From NCBI RefSeq assembly GCF_002803155.1, contig NZ_NNBP01000003.1, positions 124,001-188,000 on the forward strand: a stretch of DNA of 64,000 nucleotides, given 5' to 3'. A model generated the notes under the pieces. The model did no database searches, was not told the origin of the DNA, and saw only the letters and a list, made by a program, of their open reading frames with translations. The position numbers and the translations under genes are program-made. Shown in pieces: positions 50,379-60,059 of this stretch; the stretch's first letter is position 1; every line of letters starts with the position of its first letter. This DNA is from Streptomyces sp. CB02959 (GTDB lineage: Bacteria > Actinomycetota > Actinomycetes > Streptomycetales > Streptomycetaceae).

Positions 50379-50750
50379 CTAGAGATGCAGACTGCCGCCC
50401 GCTCCGTGTTGCTGCATCTGGTTGGAGCTGCCCGCCGTGCTGCCGTTGGCGGTGGATCCCGAATTGTTGGATCCGCTGCTGCTCGTCGGGCTTCCGCTGC
50501 TGCTGGGGTTCCCGGTGATCCGGACGTTCTGCGCGTTCCTGGTGTTACCGCTGTTGACCGCGCCGTTGATGCAGAAGCGGGTCCGGCCCTCGCACCGGAA
50601 GGTGGCGATGAACTTGTTGACGGTGTCCCCGCTCGCCTCGAACGGCCCGTCCCCGTACCCCCACGCCATGGCCGGCGACGCCCCGCTGCCCACCAGGAGC
50701 AGGCCGAAAAGACCTGTCATCACCCATTTCATGCGACGTGCTCTCTTCAC
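50379..50750 (-). CDS. small secreted Asn/Ser-rich protein B with CxNGxV motif
   Basis: 123 residues from GTG 50750; ATG 50732 (MKWVMTGLFGLLLVG) is an alternative. Signal peptide ends near SPAMA. The mature protein has TFRCEGRTRFCINGAVNSGN, i.e. two close cysteines, then a Ser/Gly/Asn-rich tail (SSSGSNNSGSTANGS). It aligns with the convergent protein A over CxNGxVxSGNxxNxxN...GNP. The pair probably arose by duplication and may act at the cell surface together. Confidence 0.7.
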   Translation of the reverse strand: MKRARRMKWVMTGLFGLLLVGSGASPAMAWGYGDGPFEASGDTVNKFIATFRCEGRTRFCINGAVNSGNTRNAQNVRITGNPSSSGSPTSSSGSNNSGSTANGSTAGSSNQMQQHGAGGSLHL

Positions 50751-51044
50751 AGTGCGATCCTGCCCTCACGGTTGGCGGCCCCCCGCTGTCTTGCTACCGG
50801 CAGTCCGCACCTCGGCCAAGCCGGCGTATCGGCCGGTCTCCCGCGTTCACCCTGAACGACCACCGGATTCACCATGACGGCCCTCCCGGCCCGCATGACG
50901 GGAGACGCACGGCGGCCGTCCGGGGCGTGGCGAACGGGCCCGGGGCCGGGCCGCAAGGTCGCTGCAAGGCCCTGTAAGGGCGCTGCAAGGAAAGCGAAGG
51001 GGGTGCCGGGCACCTCCCCCTCGGACTGTCCTCAACCGACATTC

Positions 51045-52298
51045 ATGGGGGAAGAGTTGTCTGCGACATCGACGGTCTCGGCACTGATCCAACGAGGTCA
51101 GTGGTCGACCGTGCAGGACTGCAAACGGGTACTGGTGGTGGTGCACACCCTGGCGTACGCCCAACGCCTGGCGGAGGTGTTCGGCCTGCTGGAGGCCGAC
51201 CTGCGGGTGCAGGTCGTCTTCACCGCCGCGCCGCACGCCTTCGGCGACGGGGTGTCCGCGTACCTCCGGGGGCTGGGCATCGCGACGGTGCCCTGGGAAC
51301 AGGCGATCCGCACCGAGTTCGACCTGGCGCTGGCCGCCGGGTCCCGGGGCGTGCACGAGGTGCGGGCGCCGATCGTGCGGCTGTCGCACGGCGCCGGCCA
51401 CATCAAACTGCTGCGGGACGCCTCGGCACTGGCGCCCGGAGAACCACGGCCGCCGGGGATGATGAGCCGGCAGCACCTGATGCGGGAGGGCCGGCTGGTG
51501 CCGGCCGCCGTGGTCTACTCCCACGACCGGGACCTCGCCGAGCTGGCGCGCTCCTGTCCCGAGGCGCTCCCGGTGGCGCACGTCGCGGGGGACCCGTGCC
51601 ACGACCGGATCGCCGCCGGAATGCCCCGGCGCGAGCGGTACCGCACGGCACTGGGCATCGCACCGGCCCAGGGGTTCGTGGTGGTCACCTCGACCTGGGG
51701 CCCGACGTCCACCTTCGGCCGGCTCGACGCGCTGCTGCCGCAGCTGCTGCACCAGCTTCCCGAACCCGACTACCGGGCGGCGCTGCTGGTGCACCCCAAC
51801 GTCTATGCGGGGCACGGGGGTTGGCAGGTCCGCAGCTGGCTCGGCGCGTGCCGACGGCGCGGCATCGCGGTGGTACCGCCCGAGGCGGACTGGCAGGCCC
51901 CGCTGATCGCGGCGGACTGGGTGATCGGCGATCACGGGTCGCTGACCGCGTACGCCGCGCTGACCGACGCCACGGTGCTGCTCACCGCCGGTCCGCGCCG
52001 CGAGATCTCGGCGCACTCGCCGTTGGCGGCGCTGGCCGCCACGGCACCGGTCCTCTCCCCGTCCCACCCCCTGGCCGAGCAGCTGCGGTACGCGGCGGAG
52101 CAGCGCCGCCCGGACCAGTACGCGCAGGCCGCGGGCCGGCTGTCGTCGGCGCCCGGTCAGTTCCACCGGCGGATGCGGACGCTCCTCTACCGGCTGCTGG
52201 AGCTGGGCGAACCGGCCTGCGCCCCGGTGGTGCCACCGGTCCCGCTCCCGCCGCCGCTGGAGGAGTGGACGGACCCCGGCCTGGGAGCCGCCCGATGA
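51045..52298 (+). CDS. conserved actinobacterial GT-B-like protein, unknown
   Basis: 417 residues from ATG 51045; a TTG at 51057, with GGGGGAAGAG before it, is a possible shorter start. Rossmann-like N-terminal part (VLVVVHTLAYAQRLAEVFGLLEADLRVQVVFTAAP), a middle with VRLSHGAGHIKLLR, and a second domain with VTSTWGPTSTFGRLDALLP, LLVHPNVYAGHGGWQVRSWL, IAADWVIGDHGSLTAYAALTDA. This arrangement resembles CDP-glycerol glycerophosphotransferase or UDP-GlcNAc epimerase folds. Streptomycetes carry many such copies, often next to a small gene as here. Function unknown. Confidence 0.7.
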   Translation: MGEELSATSTVSALIQRGQWSTVQDCKRVLVVVHTLAYAQRLAEVFGLLEADLRVQVVFTAAPHAFGDGVSAYLRGLGIATVPWEQAIRTEFDLALAAGSRGVHEVRAPIVRLSHGAGHIKLLRDASALAPGEPRPPGMMSRQHLMREGRLVPAAVVYSHDRDLAELARSCPEALPVAHVAGDPCHDRIAAGMPRRERYRTALGIAPAQGFVVVTSTWGPTSTFGRLDALLPQLLHQLPEPDYRAALLVHPNVYAGHGGWQVRSWLGACRRRGIAVVPPEADWQAPLIAADWVIGDHGSLTAYAALTDATVLLTAGPRREISAHSPLAALAATAPVLSPSHPLAEQLRYAAEQRRPDQYAQAAGRLSSAPGQFHRRMRTLLYRLLELGEPACAPVVPPVPLPPPLEEWTDPGLGAAR

Positions 52299-52858
52299 CC
52301 GGGGCGGCCGGTCCGCTGCCGCCCGCCGCCTGGTCGACGGTCCGCTTCGGGGCCGGAGCCGGTGCGGCGGCCGGGGTCCCGGTGCTGGTCGGCTGGCGCT
52401 CCGCGGACGGCGCGGGCCGGGCGTGCGCCCGGCTGCTGGTGTGCCGGGCGGTACCGGGGCGCGGCCCCGTCCGCCCGGCCGCCGGCGGCGTACCGGACGT
52501 CCATCTGTGGGCCGACCCCGACGGCGGGCCGGACGGCCGCTGGGCGGAGTTCGCCGACGTGCTCGTGGCGCGGACCGCGCTGCCTCCCGGGGCGGCCCGG
52601 AGGCGCGCGGCCGCACTGCTGGCGCGGCATCCGGGCAGCCTGGTCGCGGTGGTCCCGCACACCGCGGCGGGCTGCGCCGTCGCGGTGCGCGGCGCACCCG
52701 TGGCGTGGTTCGGGGGTCCGGGCGGCCCGCCGTCCCGGCCACCGGTACCGCCCTGCCTGGTCGGCTCGGTCCTGCACGCCTGGCTGGTCGCGGGCGGCCC
52801 CCCGGGGGCGGTGCGCGCCGTCCTGCCCGGTACGCCGGCGCGGGCGGCGCTCCGGTAG
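52295..52858 (+). CDS. conserved partner protein, unknown
   Basis: 187 residues, start overlapping the previous stop by four bases (ATGA), so co-translated. Alpha/beta pattern (VPVLVGWRSADGAGRACARLLVCRAVPG, ADVLVARTALPPGAARRRAAALLARHPGSLVAVVPHTAAGCAVAVRGAPVAWFGG) with no known motif. It is probably an accessory subunit of the upstream GT-B-like protein. Confidence 0.6.
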   Translation: MTGAAGPLPPAAWSTVRFGAGAGAAAGVPVLVGWRSADGAGRACARLLVCRAVPGRGPVRPAAGGVPDVHLWADPDGGPDGRWAEFADVLVARTALPPGAARRRAAALLARHPGSLVAVVPHTAAGCAVAVRGAPVAWFGGPGGPPSRPPVPPCLVGSVLHAWLVAGGPPGAVRAVLPGTPARAALR

Positions 52859-52902
52859 CCGGGGTGCGGCGCGGCGCCCGGCGGGGCGGGCTGCGGTGCC
52901 GT

Positions 52903-55341
52903 TCACAGGTGCCGCAGCCGGTCCGCCAACCGCTCGGTGTCCGACGCGCTCACCGGCGCGTAGAGGTCCCGGGCGGCGGTGTAGCAGCGGGCGGCCTCGG
53001 CCCGGTCGCCGCGCTCCTGGGCGGCCTGGCCGAGCCACTCCAGTGAGCGGCCCTGCCAGTGCTGCGAGCGGGCGCCGGCTTCCCGGAAGGCGGCCAGGGC
53101 CGCCCGCAGCCGGGCGGTGCCCGCGTCGTGGTCCCCGGCGCGGACCAGGGCGCGGCCCAGGAGCGCGAGGGCGCGGGCGGCCTCGTAGTGCTCCTCTTCC
53201 GCCGTCAGTTCGGTGTGCGCCCGCCGCAGGTGGCCGACGGCCGTTCCCGGGTCGTCGGCCGCCAGGGCGGTCTCGGCGAGGCGGATCCGGGAGAGCGCCG
53301 CGCCCCTGCGGTAGCCGACGGACTCCCGTAGTCGCAGGGCCTGTTCGAAGTGGTCCCGGGCCTGGGGGAGGCGGCCGGTGCGCAGGGCGAGGTGGCCGAG
53401 TCCGTTGAGTGCCTGGGCCTGCTGGCGGAGGTCGCCGTGGGCGGTGGCGTTGTCCAGGGCCAGGGCGTACCACCGGGTCGCCTCCTCGTGGTGCCCGGCG
53501 TCCCGCAGGCCGATGGCCCCGGAGGTCAGCATGCGGTCCTCGGCCTCCCGATGGCCGTCGCTGCGGGCCGCGGCCAGTCCGAGGCGGTGCGCCTCGATCC
53601 ACGACTCGGTCGGGCGCAGCCGCAGGAAGAGGGGCCAGAGGGCGTCCACCAGCATCCAGCACCGGGCGTGCCGGCCCGTCCGGGCGCAGTGGCGCACCGC
53701 GCCCATCAGCGCCGACCGGTGGGTGTCCAGCCAGTCCAGGGCTCCGGCGGGGCCGTCGAGCGGCGCGGGGACGGTGTCCGGGAGGGCGAGGTCGCCGGCC
53801 ACCGGGCGGTGGCCGGGCGTCAGCAGCCGTTCGGCGGTCCGGGCGGTGGCCAGGCACCAGTCGACGAAGCGGTCGAGGAGCGCCGCGCGCCGTGCGGCGG
53901 GCTCCTCGTCCTCGCCGCGGCGCCGGGCGTGCGCGCGTACGAGGTCGTGGCAGCGGTACGTGCCGGGCCCGGTCTCCTCGATGAGGTGGGCCTCCACCAG
54001 CGCGCTCAGCGCGGCGTCGGTCCGCCCCTCGCGATCGGCCCGGACGGCGCCGAGCAGGTGGAGGTCGTAGCGGTCGGCGGGCAGCAGCCCCAGGGTCCGG
54101 TACAGCGCGGCCGCGTCACCGGGGAGCGCGCGGTACGCGGTGTCCAGGGCGGTGCGCACCACCGAGTCGCCGTCCAGTTGCAGGGCGTCGAGCGGCCCCT
54201 GGTCCGCGGCGAGGCTGTCGGCCAGGGCGGAGACCGACCGGTGCGGGCGGATGGCCAGTTGGGCGGCGGCCAGGCAGACCGCGAGCGGAAGGCAGGCACA
54301 GAGCGCGACCACCTCGCGGGCGGCGTCCGGGGCCTGCTCGACGCGGGCGCCGCCCCCGCCCGCCGCGAGGAGTTCCACCGCCGATTCCGTGCTGAGTGCG
54401 GTCAGCCGGTGGACCGCGGCGCCGTCGACGACCAGGCCCGTGAGGTGGTTCCGGCTGGTCACCACGGTGAGGCTGCCCGGTGTCCCGACGAGCAGGGGCC
54501 GGACCTGCGCGGCCGTGAAGGCGTTGTCGAGCATGACCGCGAGCCGGCGCCCGGCGGTCACCGAGCGCCAGAGGGCGACCCGCTGGGAGGTTTCCGCCGG
54601 CACCGAGGACACCCCGAGCGCCTGGAGGAACGCCTCCAGCACGGCCGCCGCCGGCACCGGGCCGCCGTGCGGTGCGGGCGGCCCGCCGGCGCTCTCGGCC
54701 TCGCCGGTGCCGTGGCCGCCGAGATCGGCGTACAGCTGGCCGTCGGGAAAGTCGTCCGCGTGTCCGTGCAGCCACCGGGCGACCAGGGTGGTCTTCCCCA
54801 CTCCCGCGAAACCGCTCACGACCAATAAGGAGCGGGCCCCGGCGCACCGGCCGGAGCGGAGCCGGTCCAGCACCCGCAGGTCGCCGTCCCGGCCCACCAA
54901 CCGGTCGCGGACGGGCGGGAGTTGCCGGGGGCGCGGAACGGCGGGTGCGGCCTGCTGATGGATGTGGATGCCGCCCTGGATGTCGCGGGCCTGCACGCTC
55001 TGCCCCTGGATGTACGCGGTGCCGTCGATGGTGTTGGTATGGCGCGGAGCGGGGCGCGCCGGTCCGCCGGGAGGGGGCGCGTGGCGCCGTGTCCACGCGT
55101 CCAGCATCCGGCCGGCGGCCGGCTCGCTTCGCGCGAACTCGGTGAGGAAGAAGGCGAGTCGGCGCAGTGCCGCGGGGGTGCGGTCGGCCGCCGCCCAGGC
55201 GCGGGCCACGTCGGGGTCGGTCTCGGCGGCCGCGCGGGCGATGCGGGCGAATTCCCGCCAGGCGTCGGATTCCGCCGGTGCGCCGCAGCCGACCATGGCC
55301 GATAGCAGCTCTTCCAGGGCGTCCGATTCCGGAGTTGGCAC
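52903..55341 (-). CDS. STAND NTPase: NB-ARC-TPR regulator
   Basis: 812 residues from GTG 55341 with GGAGG seven bases upstream; the ATG-started frame at 55455 has no such site. A helical N-terminal domain (~100 residues) and a beta repeat (TAYIQGQSVQARDIQGGIHIH) precede the NB-ARC core (P-loop VSGFAGVGKTTLVARWL, Walker B RRLAVMLDNAFT, GLPLAV-type ALCACLPLAVCLAAAQLA, LLPADRYDLHLLGAV) and C-terminal TPRs (DLRQQAQALNGLGHLALRTGRLPQARDHFEQAL). No DNA-binding domain is visible, so it may be a signalling switch rather than a transcription factor. It faces the SARP gene across a shared promoter region. Confidence 0.82.
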   Translation of the reverse strand: MPTPESDALEELLSAMVGCGAPAESDAWREFARIARAAAETDPDVARAWAAADRTPAALRRLAFFLTEFARSEPAAGRMLDAWTRRHAPPPGGPARPAPRHTNTIDGTAYIQGQSVQARDIQGGIHIHQQAAPAVPRPRQLPPVRDRLVGRDGDLRVLDRLRSGRCAGARSLLVVSGFAGVGKTTLVARWLHGHADDFPDGQLYADLGGHGTGEAESAGGPPAPHGGPVPAAAVLEAFLQALGVSSVPAETSQRVALWRSVTAGRRLAVMLDNAFTAAQVRPLLVGTPGSLTVVTSRNHLTGLVVDGAAVHRLTALSTESAVELLAAGGGGARVEQAPDAAREVVALCACLPLAVCLAAAQLAIRPHRSVSALADSLAADQGPLDALQLDGDSVVRTALDTAYRALPGDAAALYRTLGLLPADRYDLHLLGAVRADREGRTDAALSALVEAHLIEETGPGTYRCHDLVRAHARRRGEDEEPAARRAALLDRFVDWCLATARTAERLLTPGHRPVAGDLALPDTVPAPLDGPAGALDWLDTHRSALMGAVRHCARTGRHARCWMLVDALWPLFLRLRPTESWIEAHRLGLAAARSDGHREAEDRMLTSGAIGLRDAGHHEEATRWYALALDNATAHGDLRQQAQALNGLGHLALRTGRLPQARDHFEQALRLRESVGYRRGAALSRIRLAETALAADDPGTAVGHLRRAHTELTAEEEHYEAARALALLGRALVRAGDHDAGTARLRAALAAFREAGARSQHWQGRSLEWLGQAAQERGDRAEAARCYTAARDLYAPVSASDTERLADRLRHL

Positions 55342-55568
55342 GTCCGTAACCTCCCCCTCGCGATTCACTAAGTTGTCACGGGCATATGCAAGCCCCATAC
55401 TGCCGCGCCAGACGGCAGTTGGCATATCTCCCCAGCTTTCGCAGCCCCTGAACAAAGCCGTTCATCGTGAAGTCAGATTTGGACTTCAACCAATCGCATA
55501 TGGCACCGGTCACGCCATGCATGCCATCCTCGATAAAGCGGGGCAGGTACCGGCGAGAGGGGGCGCTG

Positions 55569-58500
55569 GTGGAGATCGAAATTCGGCTTTCCGGTTCGGT
55601 CGAGGTGCGGGCGGCCGGCCGGCGTCGCGATACCGGCCCCACCAAAACCCGTCTGGCGCTCGCCGCACTGGCCTGGGACGCGAGCCGCACCGTCAGCATG
55701 GACACGCTCGTCCACCGCATCTGGGACGACCATCCCCCGGCGAAGCCCCGGGACGCCCTCTACGTGCACGTCGCCCGCATCCGCAAGGCACTGGAGACCG
55801 ACGGGCAGGCCGCGCCCGCGGTCCTCACCCGGGCCAACTCCTATGTCATGGACGTCGATCCGGACCGCGTCGACCTGCGCCGCTACGTCAGCCTGGTCGA
55901 CCAGGCGCGCTCCTTGAAGGACAACAACAGCGCCGCGGAAGCACTCCACCTGCTCGGCCTCGCGGACGCGCTGTGGTGCGGCGAGCCCCTGGCCGGCATC
56001 TCCGCCTACTGGGCCGGCCAACTACGGTCCGCGGTCTGCGAGAAGAGCCTCGCCGCGGCGATGCTGCGGGCGGAGATCCTGCTCGAAGCCGGCCGGTTCG
56101 GGGAAGCCGTCCCCGTCCTGCTGCCCTTCGCCGAGGACCACCCGGCCGACGAGGGGCTCATCGAACGGATCGCCCTCGCCCTGCACGGCAGCGGACGCAC
56201 CGCCGACGCGACCCGGCTGCTGCACCGGACCCAGCGGCGCATCGTGCACGACCTCGGCACCGACGCCAGCCCCCGGCTGGACCGGATCCAGCAGGGCATC
56301 CTCGCCTCGGCGCCGGTGGCCACGCTCCTCCCGGCCACCACGACGCCGGTCGCCGCCCCCCGCCCCGTCGACGTCCCGGACAACCTGCTGCGCGACGTCC
56401 CGTGGGTCGGCCGCCGCGCCGAAGTCCGGCGGCTCGGCGCGGCGCTCGCCGAGGCCGGCAGCGCCTCCGCGCCGGTCGTCACCCTCGAAGCGATCGGCGG
56501 GATGGGCGGGATCGGCAAGACCTCCCTGGCCGTGCACGTCGCCCATCAGATGCGCCACCGCTTTCCCGACGGCCGGCTCTATCTGCACCTGCGCGGCCAC
56601 ACACCCGACCAGCCACCGCTGAGCGTGGCGCAGGCGCTCACCACCCTGCTGCGCCTGCTGGACCCGGCGTCCGGCCCGCTACCCCAGGACGAGGCCGAAC
56701 TGGCCGCACTCTGGCGGGGCGCGGTGCGCGACCGGCGCATGGTGGTGATCCTCGACGACGCCGCCGGTCCCGCGCAGGTCCGCCCCCTGCTCCCCGGAGC
56801 CTCCCCCACGGTGGTGATCGTCACCAGCCGGCGGCGCCTCACCGGCCTGCCCGGCGTCCGGCCGCTCTCGCTCGACGTCCTGCCGCGCGACGACGCGATC
56901 GCCCTGTTCGAAGACCGGCTGGGAGCACACGCCGCCCCCGACCGGGCGGACGTCGCGCACATCGTCCGGCTGTGCGGCTACGTGCCCCTGGCCATCGAAC
57001 TCATGGCCAGCCGGCTGCTGTCCCGGCCGTCCTGGACCACCGCCGACCTGCTGCGCCTGATGAACAGCGGGCCCGACCGCCTCTTGGCGATCCGCGACCA
57101 CGAGCAGCGGATGTCCACGGTCCTGGAGCTGTCGTACCGCACGCTGCCCCCGCTGGAACGGCTGGTCTTCCGGCGGATCGGGCTGCACACCGGCAGCGAG
57201 TTCGGCCTCCCCGCCGCGACCGCCCTGACCGGACTCCCGTTCGACGTCACGGAACGCGCAGTGGAGGAGCTCCACGCGTACCACCTGGTCTCCGAACCGT
57301 CCCCGCACCGCTTCCGGATGCACGACCTGGTGCGCGAGTACGCCCGCTCCCTGGTCGCCGACGAGCCCCCCGCCGCACTCGACGTCGACACCCCGGACGA
57401 CTCCCGGCTGGCCGTGCGGCGCCTGACGGACCACTACCTCTGTGTCGCGGACCGGGCGGACCGGCTGGTCTTCCCGTTCCGGGCCCGGGTCGCGGTGGCC
57501 CCGGACGGCCCGGCGCCGCCCGCCGCGACCGGACCGCACCCGGCCACCGCGCACGGCGCCCAGCAGTGGTTCATCACCGAGGGCGCCAACCTGCTGGCCG
57601 CCCTGGAGCACGTACGCGCCCACGGCCCGGCCGACCGGCTGGCGTCGCTCGCCCACGTCCTCGCCGGGTTCATGGACGTGGAGGGGTACCTCGCGACGGC
57701 CGAACCGCTGCTGCGGCGCGCCGTCGCGCACTGGCAGGCGGCCGGCCACCGTGCGGCCCGGGCGTGCTCCCTCCTCGACCTCAGTACGGTGTGCGCGCAC
57801 AGCGGGCAGTACGAGGAGGCCCACCGGACGGCACGGGAGGCCCTCGACCTGGCGCGCACGCTCCGGGATCCGGGGCTGGAAGGCGAATGCCTCCACCAGC
57901 TGACCATCCCCCTGTGGCACACCGGGCAATACGCCGCGGCACGCGACCTCCAGGAGCTTTCTCTCAATCTGCGACTGCAAACTTCGGACCAATTGCAGAT
58001 CGCGAGGAGTTACAACCTCCTGGGCATCTCCTGCCTCTACTTGGGAGAGACGGAGAAATCTCTTCAGTGCTTCCTCCAGGCGCTCGCGGGTTTCTCGTCC
58101 GTCGGCGACCAGAGGGGCCGCTATCGCACACTGAACAATATCGCCGAATTACAGATGCGAAACGGCAACCACAAAGCGGCGGAGAACGCCTACCGAGAGG
58201 CCCTGGAAACCCACCGGGACCTGGGGAGCCGAGGAGACTTCGCCACGCTCCAGATCAACCTGGCGAGCGTCCTCACCACCACCGGCAAGGCCCCCGAGGC
58301 GCTCGACCTGTACGAGACCGCGCTGCCCACCCTCCGCAGCGTCGGCGACCAGCGCGGCGAGGCCATCGCGCTGAACGGCATCGGCAAAGCGCTGCAGGCG
58401 GCGGGCCGGAGCGAGGAGGCGATCCCCCGCCACGTGGCCGCCCTCGCCACCGCCCGGCGCATCGGCGCCACCGGCGAGGAGGCGGCCGTCCTGTACGACC

Positions 58501-58664
58501 TCAGCCGCGCCGAGCAGCGGATCGGCTGCCTCCGGCAGGCCGTCGTCCACCTGGAGGCCAGCCTCGCCATTTACCGGCGCATCGGCGCACGCGCGGAGGA
58601 ATCCCGCACCCGGCAGGCCCTGACCCGGCTGCGGCACCGGCGGGAAATTCCCTCCGAGAGTTAG
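55569..58664 (+). CDS. SARP/AfsR-type regulator: winged helix, BTAD, NB-ARC, TPR
   Basis: 1031 residues from GTG 55569 (AGGGGG upstream); ATG 55467 is less likely. Order: OmpR-like winged helix (IRLSGSVEVRAAG, DTLVHRIWDDHPPAKPRDALYVHVARIRKALE), BTAD (~residues 95-240), NB-ARC (P-loop AIGGMGGIGKTSLAVHVA, Walker B RRMVVILDDAAGPAQVRPLL, LCGYVPLAIELMASRLL) and TPRs to the end. AfsR-type SARPs activate antibiotic genes by binding heptameric repeats near -35. It could in principle act on the nucleoside cluster 7 kb away, but nothing in the sequence proves this. Confidence 0.88.
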   Translation: MEIEIRLSGSVEVRAAGRRRDTGPTKTRLALAALAWDASRTVSMDTLVHRIWDDHPPAKPRDALYVHVARIRKALETDGQAAPAVLTRANSYVMDVDPDRVDLRRYVSLVDQARSLKDNNSAAEALHLLGLADALWCGEPLAGISAYWAGQLRSAVCEKSLAAAMLRAEILLEAGRFGEAVPVLLPFAEDHPADEGLIERIALALHGSGRTADATRLLHRTQRRIVHDLGTDASPRLDRIQQGILASAPVATLLPATTTPVAAPRPVDVPDNLLRDVPWVGRRAEVRRLGAALAEAGSASAPVVTLEAIGGMGGIGKTSLAVHVAHQMRHRFPDGRLYLHLRGHTPDQPPLSVAQALTTLLRLLDPASGPLPQDEAELAALWRGAVRDRRMVVILDDAAGPAQVRPLLPGASPTVVIVTSRRRLTGLPGVRPLSLDVLPRDDAIALFEDRLGAHAAPDRADVAHIVRLCGYVPLAIELMASRLLSRPSWTTADLLRLMNSGPDRLLAIRDHEQRMSTVLELSYRTLPPLERLVFRRIGLHTGSEFGLPAATALTGLPFDVTERAVEELHAYHLVSEPSPHRFRMHDLVREYARSLVADEPPAALDVDTPDDSRLAVRRLTDHYLCVADRADRLVFPFRARVAVAPDGPAPPAATGPHPATAHGAQQWFITEGANLLAALEHVRAHGPADRLASLAHVLAGFMDVEGYLATAEPLLRRAVAHWQAAGHRAARACSLLDLSTVCAHSGQYEEAHRTAREALDLARTLRDPGLEGECLHQLTIPLWHTGQYAAARDLQELSLNLRLQTSDQLQIARSYNLLGISCLYLGETEKSLQCFLQALAGFSSVGDQRGRYRTLNNIAELQMRNGNHKAAENAYREALETHRDLGSRGDFATLQINLASVLTTTGKAPEALDLYETALPTLRSVGDQRGEAIALNGIGKALQAAGRSEEAIPRHVAALATARRIGATGEEAAVLYDLSRAEQRIGCLRQAVVHLEASLAIYRRIGARAEESRTRQALTRLRHRREIPSES

Positions 58665-58955
58665 CCCAGCAAAAGCGACAGAAGCGAGCAACCCGCGCCT
58701 TTTGAACACCGCGACATCGCGTCATCAAGCTCTCTGACATATGCCAGAGGAAATTGTCACGGCCAGAAATTGCGTTAACCCCAAAGGCGAATCCGGGCCG
58801 ACTCCAGCAATTTGCACCACCATGGTCATCCGCCCTATGTTCTCGGCCACAGGAATCCCGACAAGGGCCTCCTGCTTCCCCCTTTCCTGACGGCGGCCAG
58901 CCGGCGATCTCGCCTGCCCGCCCGCTCAGGCGACCGCACCAAGGAGACCGTGTAC

Positions 58956-59162
58956 ATGTCTCGTTTCGGCACAGTGGTGACCGCCCTCGCCGTCGTCGGC
59001 TTCGGCCTCGTCGTCGCGGACGACGTCTGCATGCCGTACCTCGCGCCGCACCGGCCGGTCCAGGCCGCCGCGGGCGCGTCCCCCGCGCTCCCCCTCACCG
59101 CAACCGCAGCCGCTGCCCCGGCACGATCTCGTCCGGCCCATGGGGGAGACGTTCTTTGTTGA
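58956..59162 (+). CDS. small exported or membrane protein
   Basis: 68 residues from ATG 58956 with AAGGAG nine bases upstream. One hydrophobic N-terminal segment (VVTALAVVGFGLVVADDVCM) followed by an Ala/Pro-rich tail. Its last 68 bases overlap the 3' end of the convergent rpf-like gene. It resembles small Streptomyces exported peptides, but no family is recognised, and the region 58665-58955 before it shows no other gene. Confidence 0.55.
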   Translation: MSRFGTVVTALAVVGFGLVVADDVCMPYLAPHRPVQAAAGASPALPLTATAAAAPARSRPAHGGDVLC

Positions 59163-59700
59163 GCGTGTAGAGGGTGCGGGTGCCGCCGGTGGTGTCCGCA
59201 CGGCGGGCGATGGCCGAGAGGCAGTCGCCGTGGCGCACGGTGTAGGTGCCGTGCGGGGCCGCGGTGCGCCGCGGGGTGGCGCGGTGGGGCGCGGGACTAC
59301 GGCGGGGCAGGGCCCGGTCGGAGGACGGGGCGCCCTGGTCGCCGCAGTTGGGCCAGGGGGCGAGGCCGCGGTCCTGGGCGATGCGCTCGCCGATCGCGAT
59401 CTGCTCGGCGCGGCTGGCGAGGTCGGCGCGCGCCGCGTAGCGGCTGCCGCCGTAGGCGCGCCAGGTGGACGGGGCGATCTGGAGGCCGCCGTGGTAGCCG
59501 TTGCCGGTGTTGGTGTGCCAGTCGCCGCTGCTCTCGCAGGCGGCGATCTGGTCCCAGTCGGTGCCCGACGTCGGTGGCGGGGCGGCCGCCGCGGGGGCCG
59601 CGGTGCTGACCGCGGCCCCCAGCAGCAGAAGAAGGGGGACCAGGGCGCGCACGGTGGGCGGGATCGGTCCGGCGGTGCGTCCGGCGAGCGGCGACGACAT
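59095..59700 (-). CDS. resuscitation-promoting factor-like muralytic protein with LysM
   Basis: 201 residues from ATG 59700, preceded by GGAGGAA. A signal peptide ends near PAAAA. The Rpf domain reads TDWDQIAACESSGDWHTNTGNGYHGGLQIAPSTWRAYGG with the catalytic Glu in ACESSG; AEQIAIGERIAQDRGLAPWPNCG completes the lysozyme-like fold. A linker leads to a C-terminal LysM (GTYTVRHGDCLSAIARR, LYTLNKERL, IVPGQRLRLR). It cleaves peptidoglycan at the surface to promote spore germination or growth resumption. The leader contains a hairpin (CCGGGTGA / TCACCCGG, 59803-59835). Confidence 0.9.
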   Translation of the reverse strand: MSSPLAGRTAGPIPPTVRALVPLLLLLGAAVSTAAPAAAAPPPTSGTDWDQIAACESSGDWHTNTGNGYHGGLQIAPSTWRAYGGSRYAARADLASRAEQIAIGERIAQDRGLAPWPNCGDQGAPSSDRALPRRSPAPHRATPRRTAAPHGTYTVRHGDCLSAIARRADTTGGTRTLYTLNKERLPHGPDEIVPGQRLRLR

Positions 59701-60008
59701 GGCGGCACTTCCTCCTGCGTGCTCCAGCGGTGTCGCGGCGTCGTGCTCGTCGCGACTGAGGGGCAGGCACCAGGTAACCGGTCGACAGGGCGGGCGGCAG
59801 TTCCGGGTGAGCCAAGCGGAGGGATTTTCACCCGGGCGGTCGCCTGACGGAGGGGCACGCCGGGCCGCTTTGACGATCAACGCCTGCACGGTGGGGCGTT
59901 GCCGCCTTCGCCGGGCCGCAGGTAGGACGCGGCGTACAGAGAAAGTGCCAGCCGCCACCGGCGGAAGTGCCTACCTGCGGACGATCTCTGCGCCCGAACG
60001 GGGCGGGA

Positions 60009-60040
60009 CGCTGGTGCGGTCAATCGACTCCGCACCAGCG
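60009..60040 (+). repeat. hairpin in the leader of a small membrane-protein gene
   Basis: CGCTGGTGCGG and its exact complement CCGCACCAGCG around a 10-base loop, ending 19 bases before ATG 60060. It could be an operator or a leader hairpin. Confidence 0.5.
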
Positions 60041-60059
60041 ACCGGGAACGAGGGAATTC

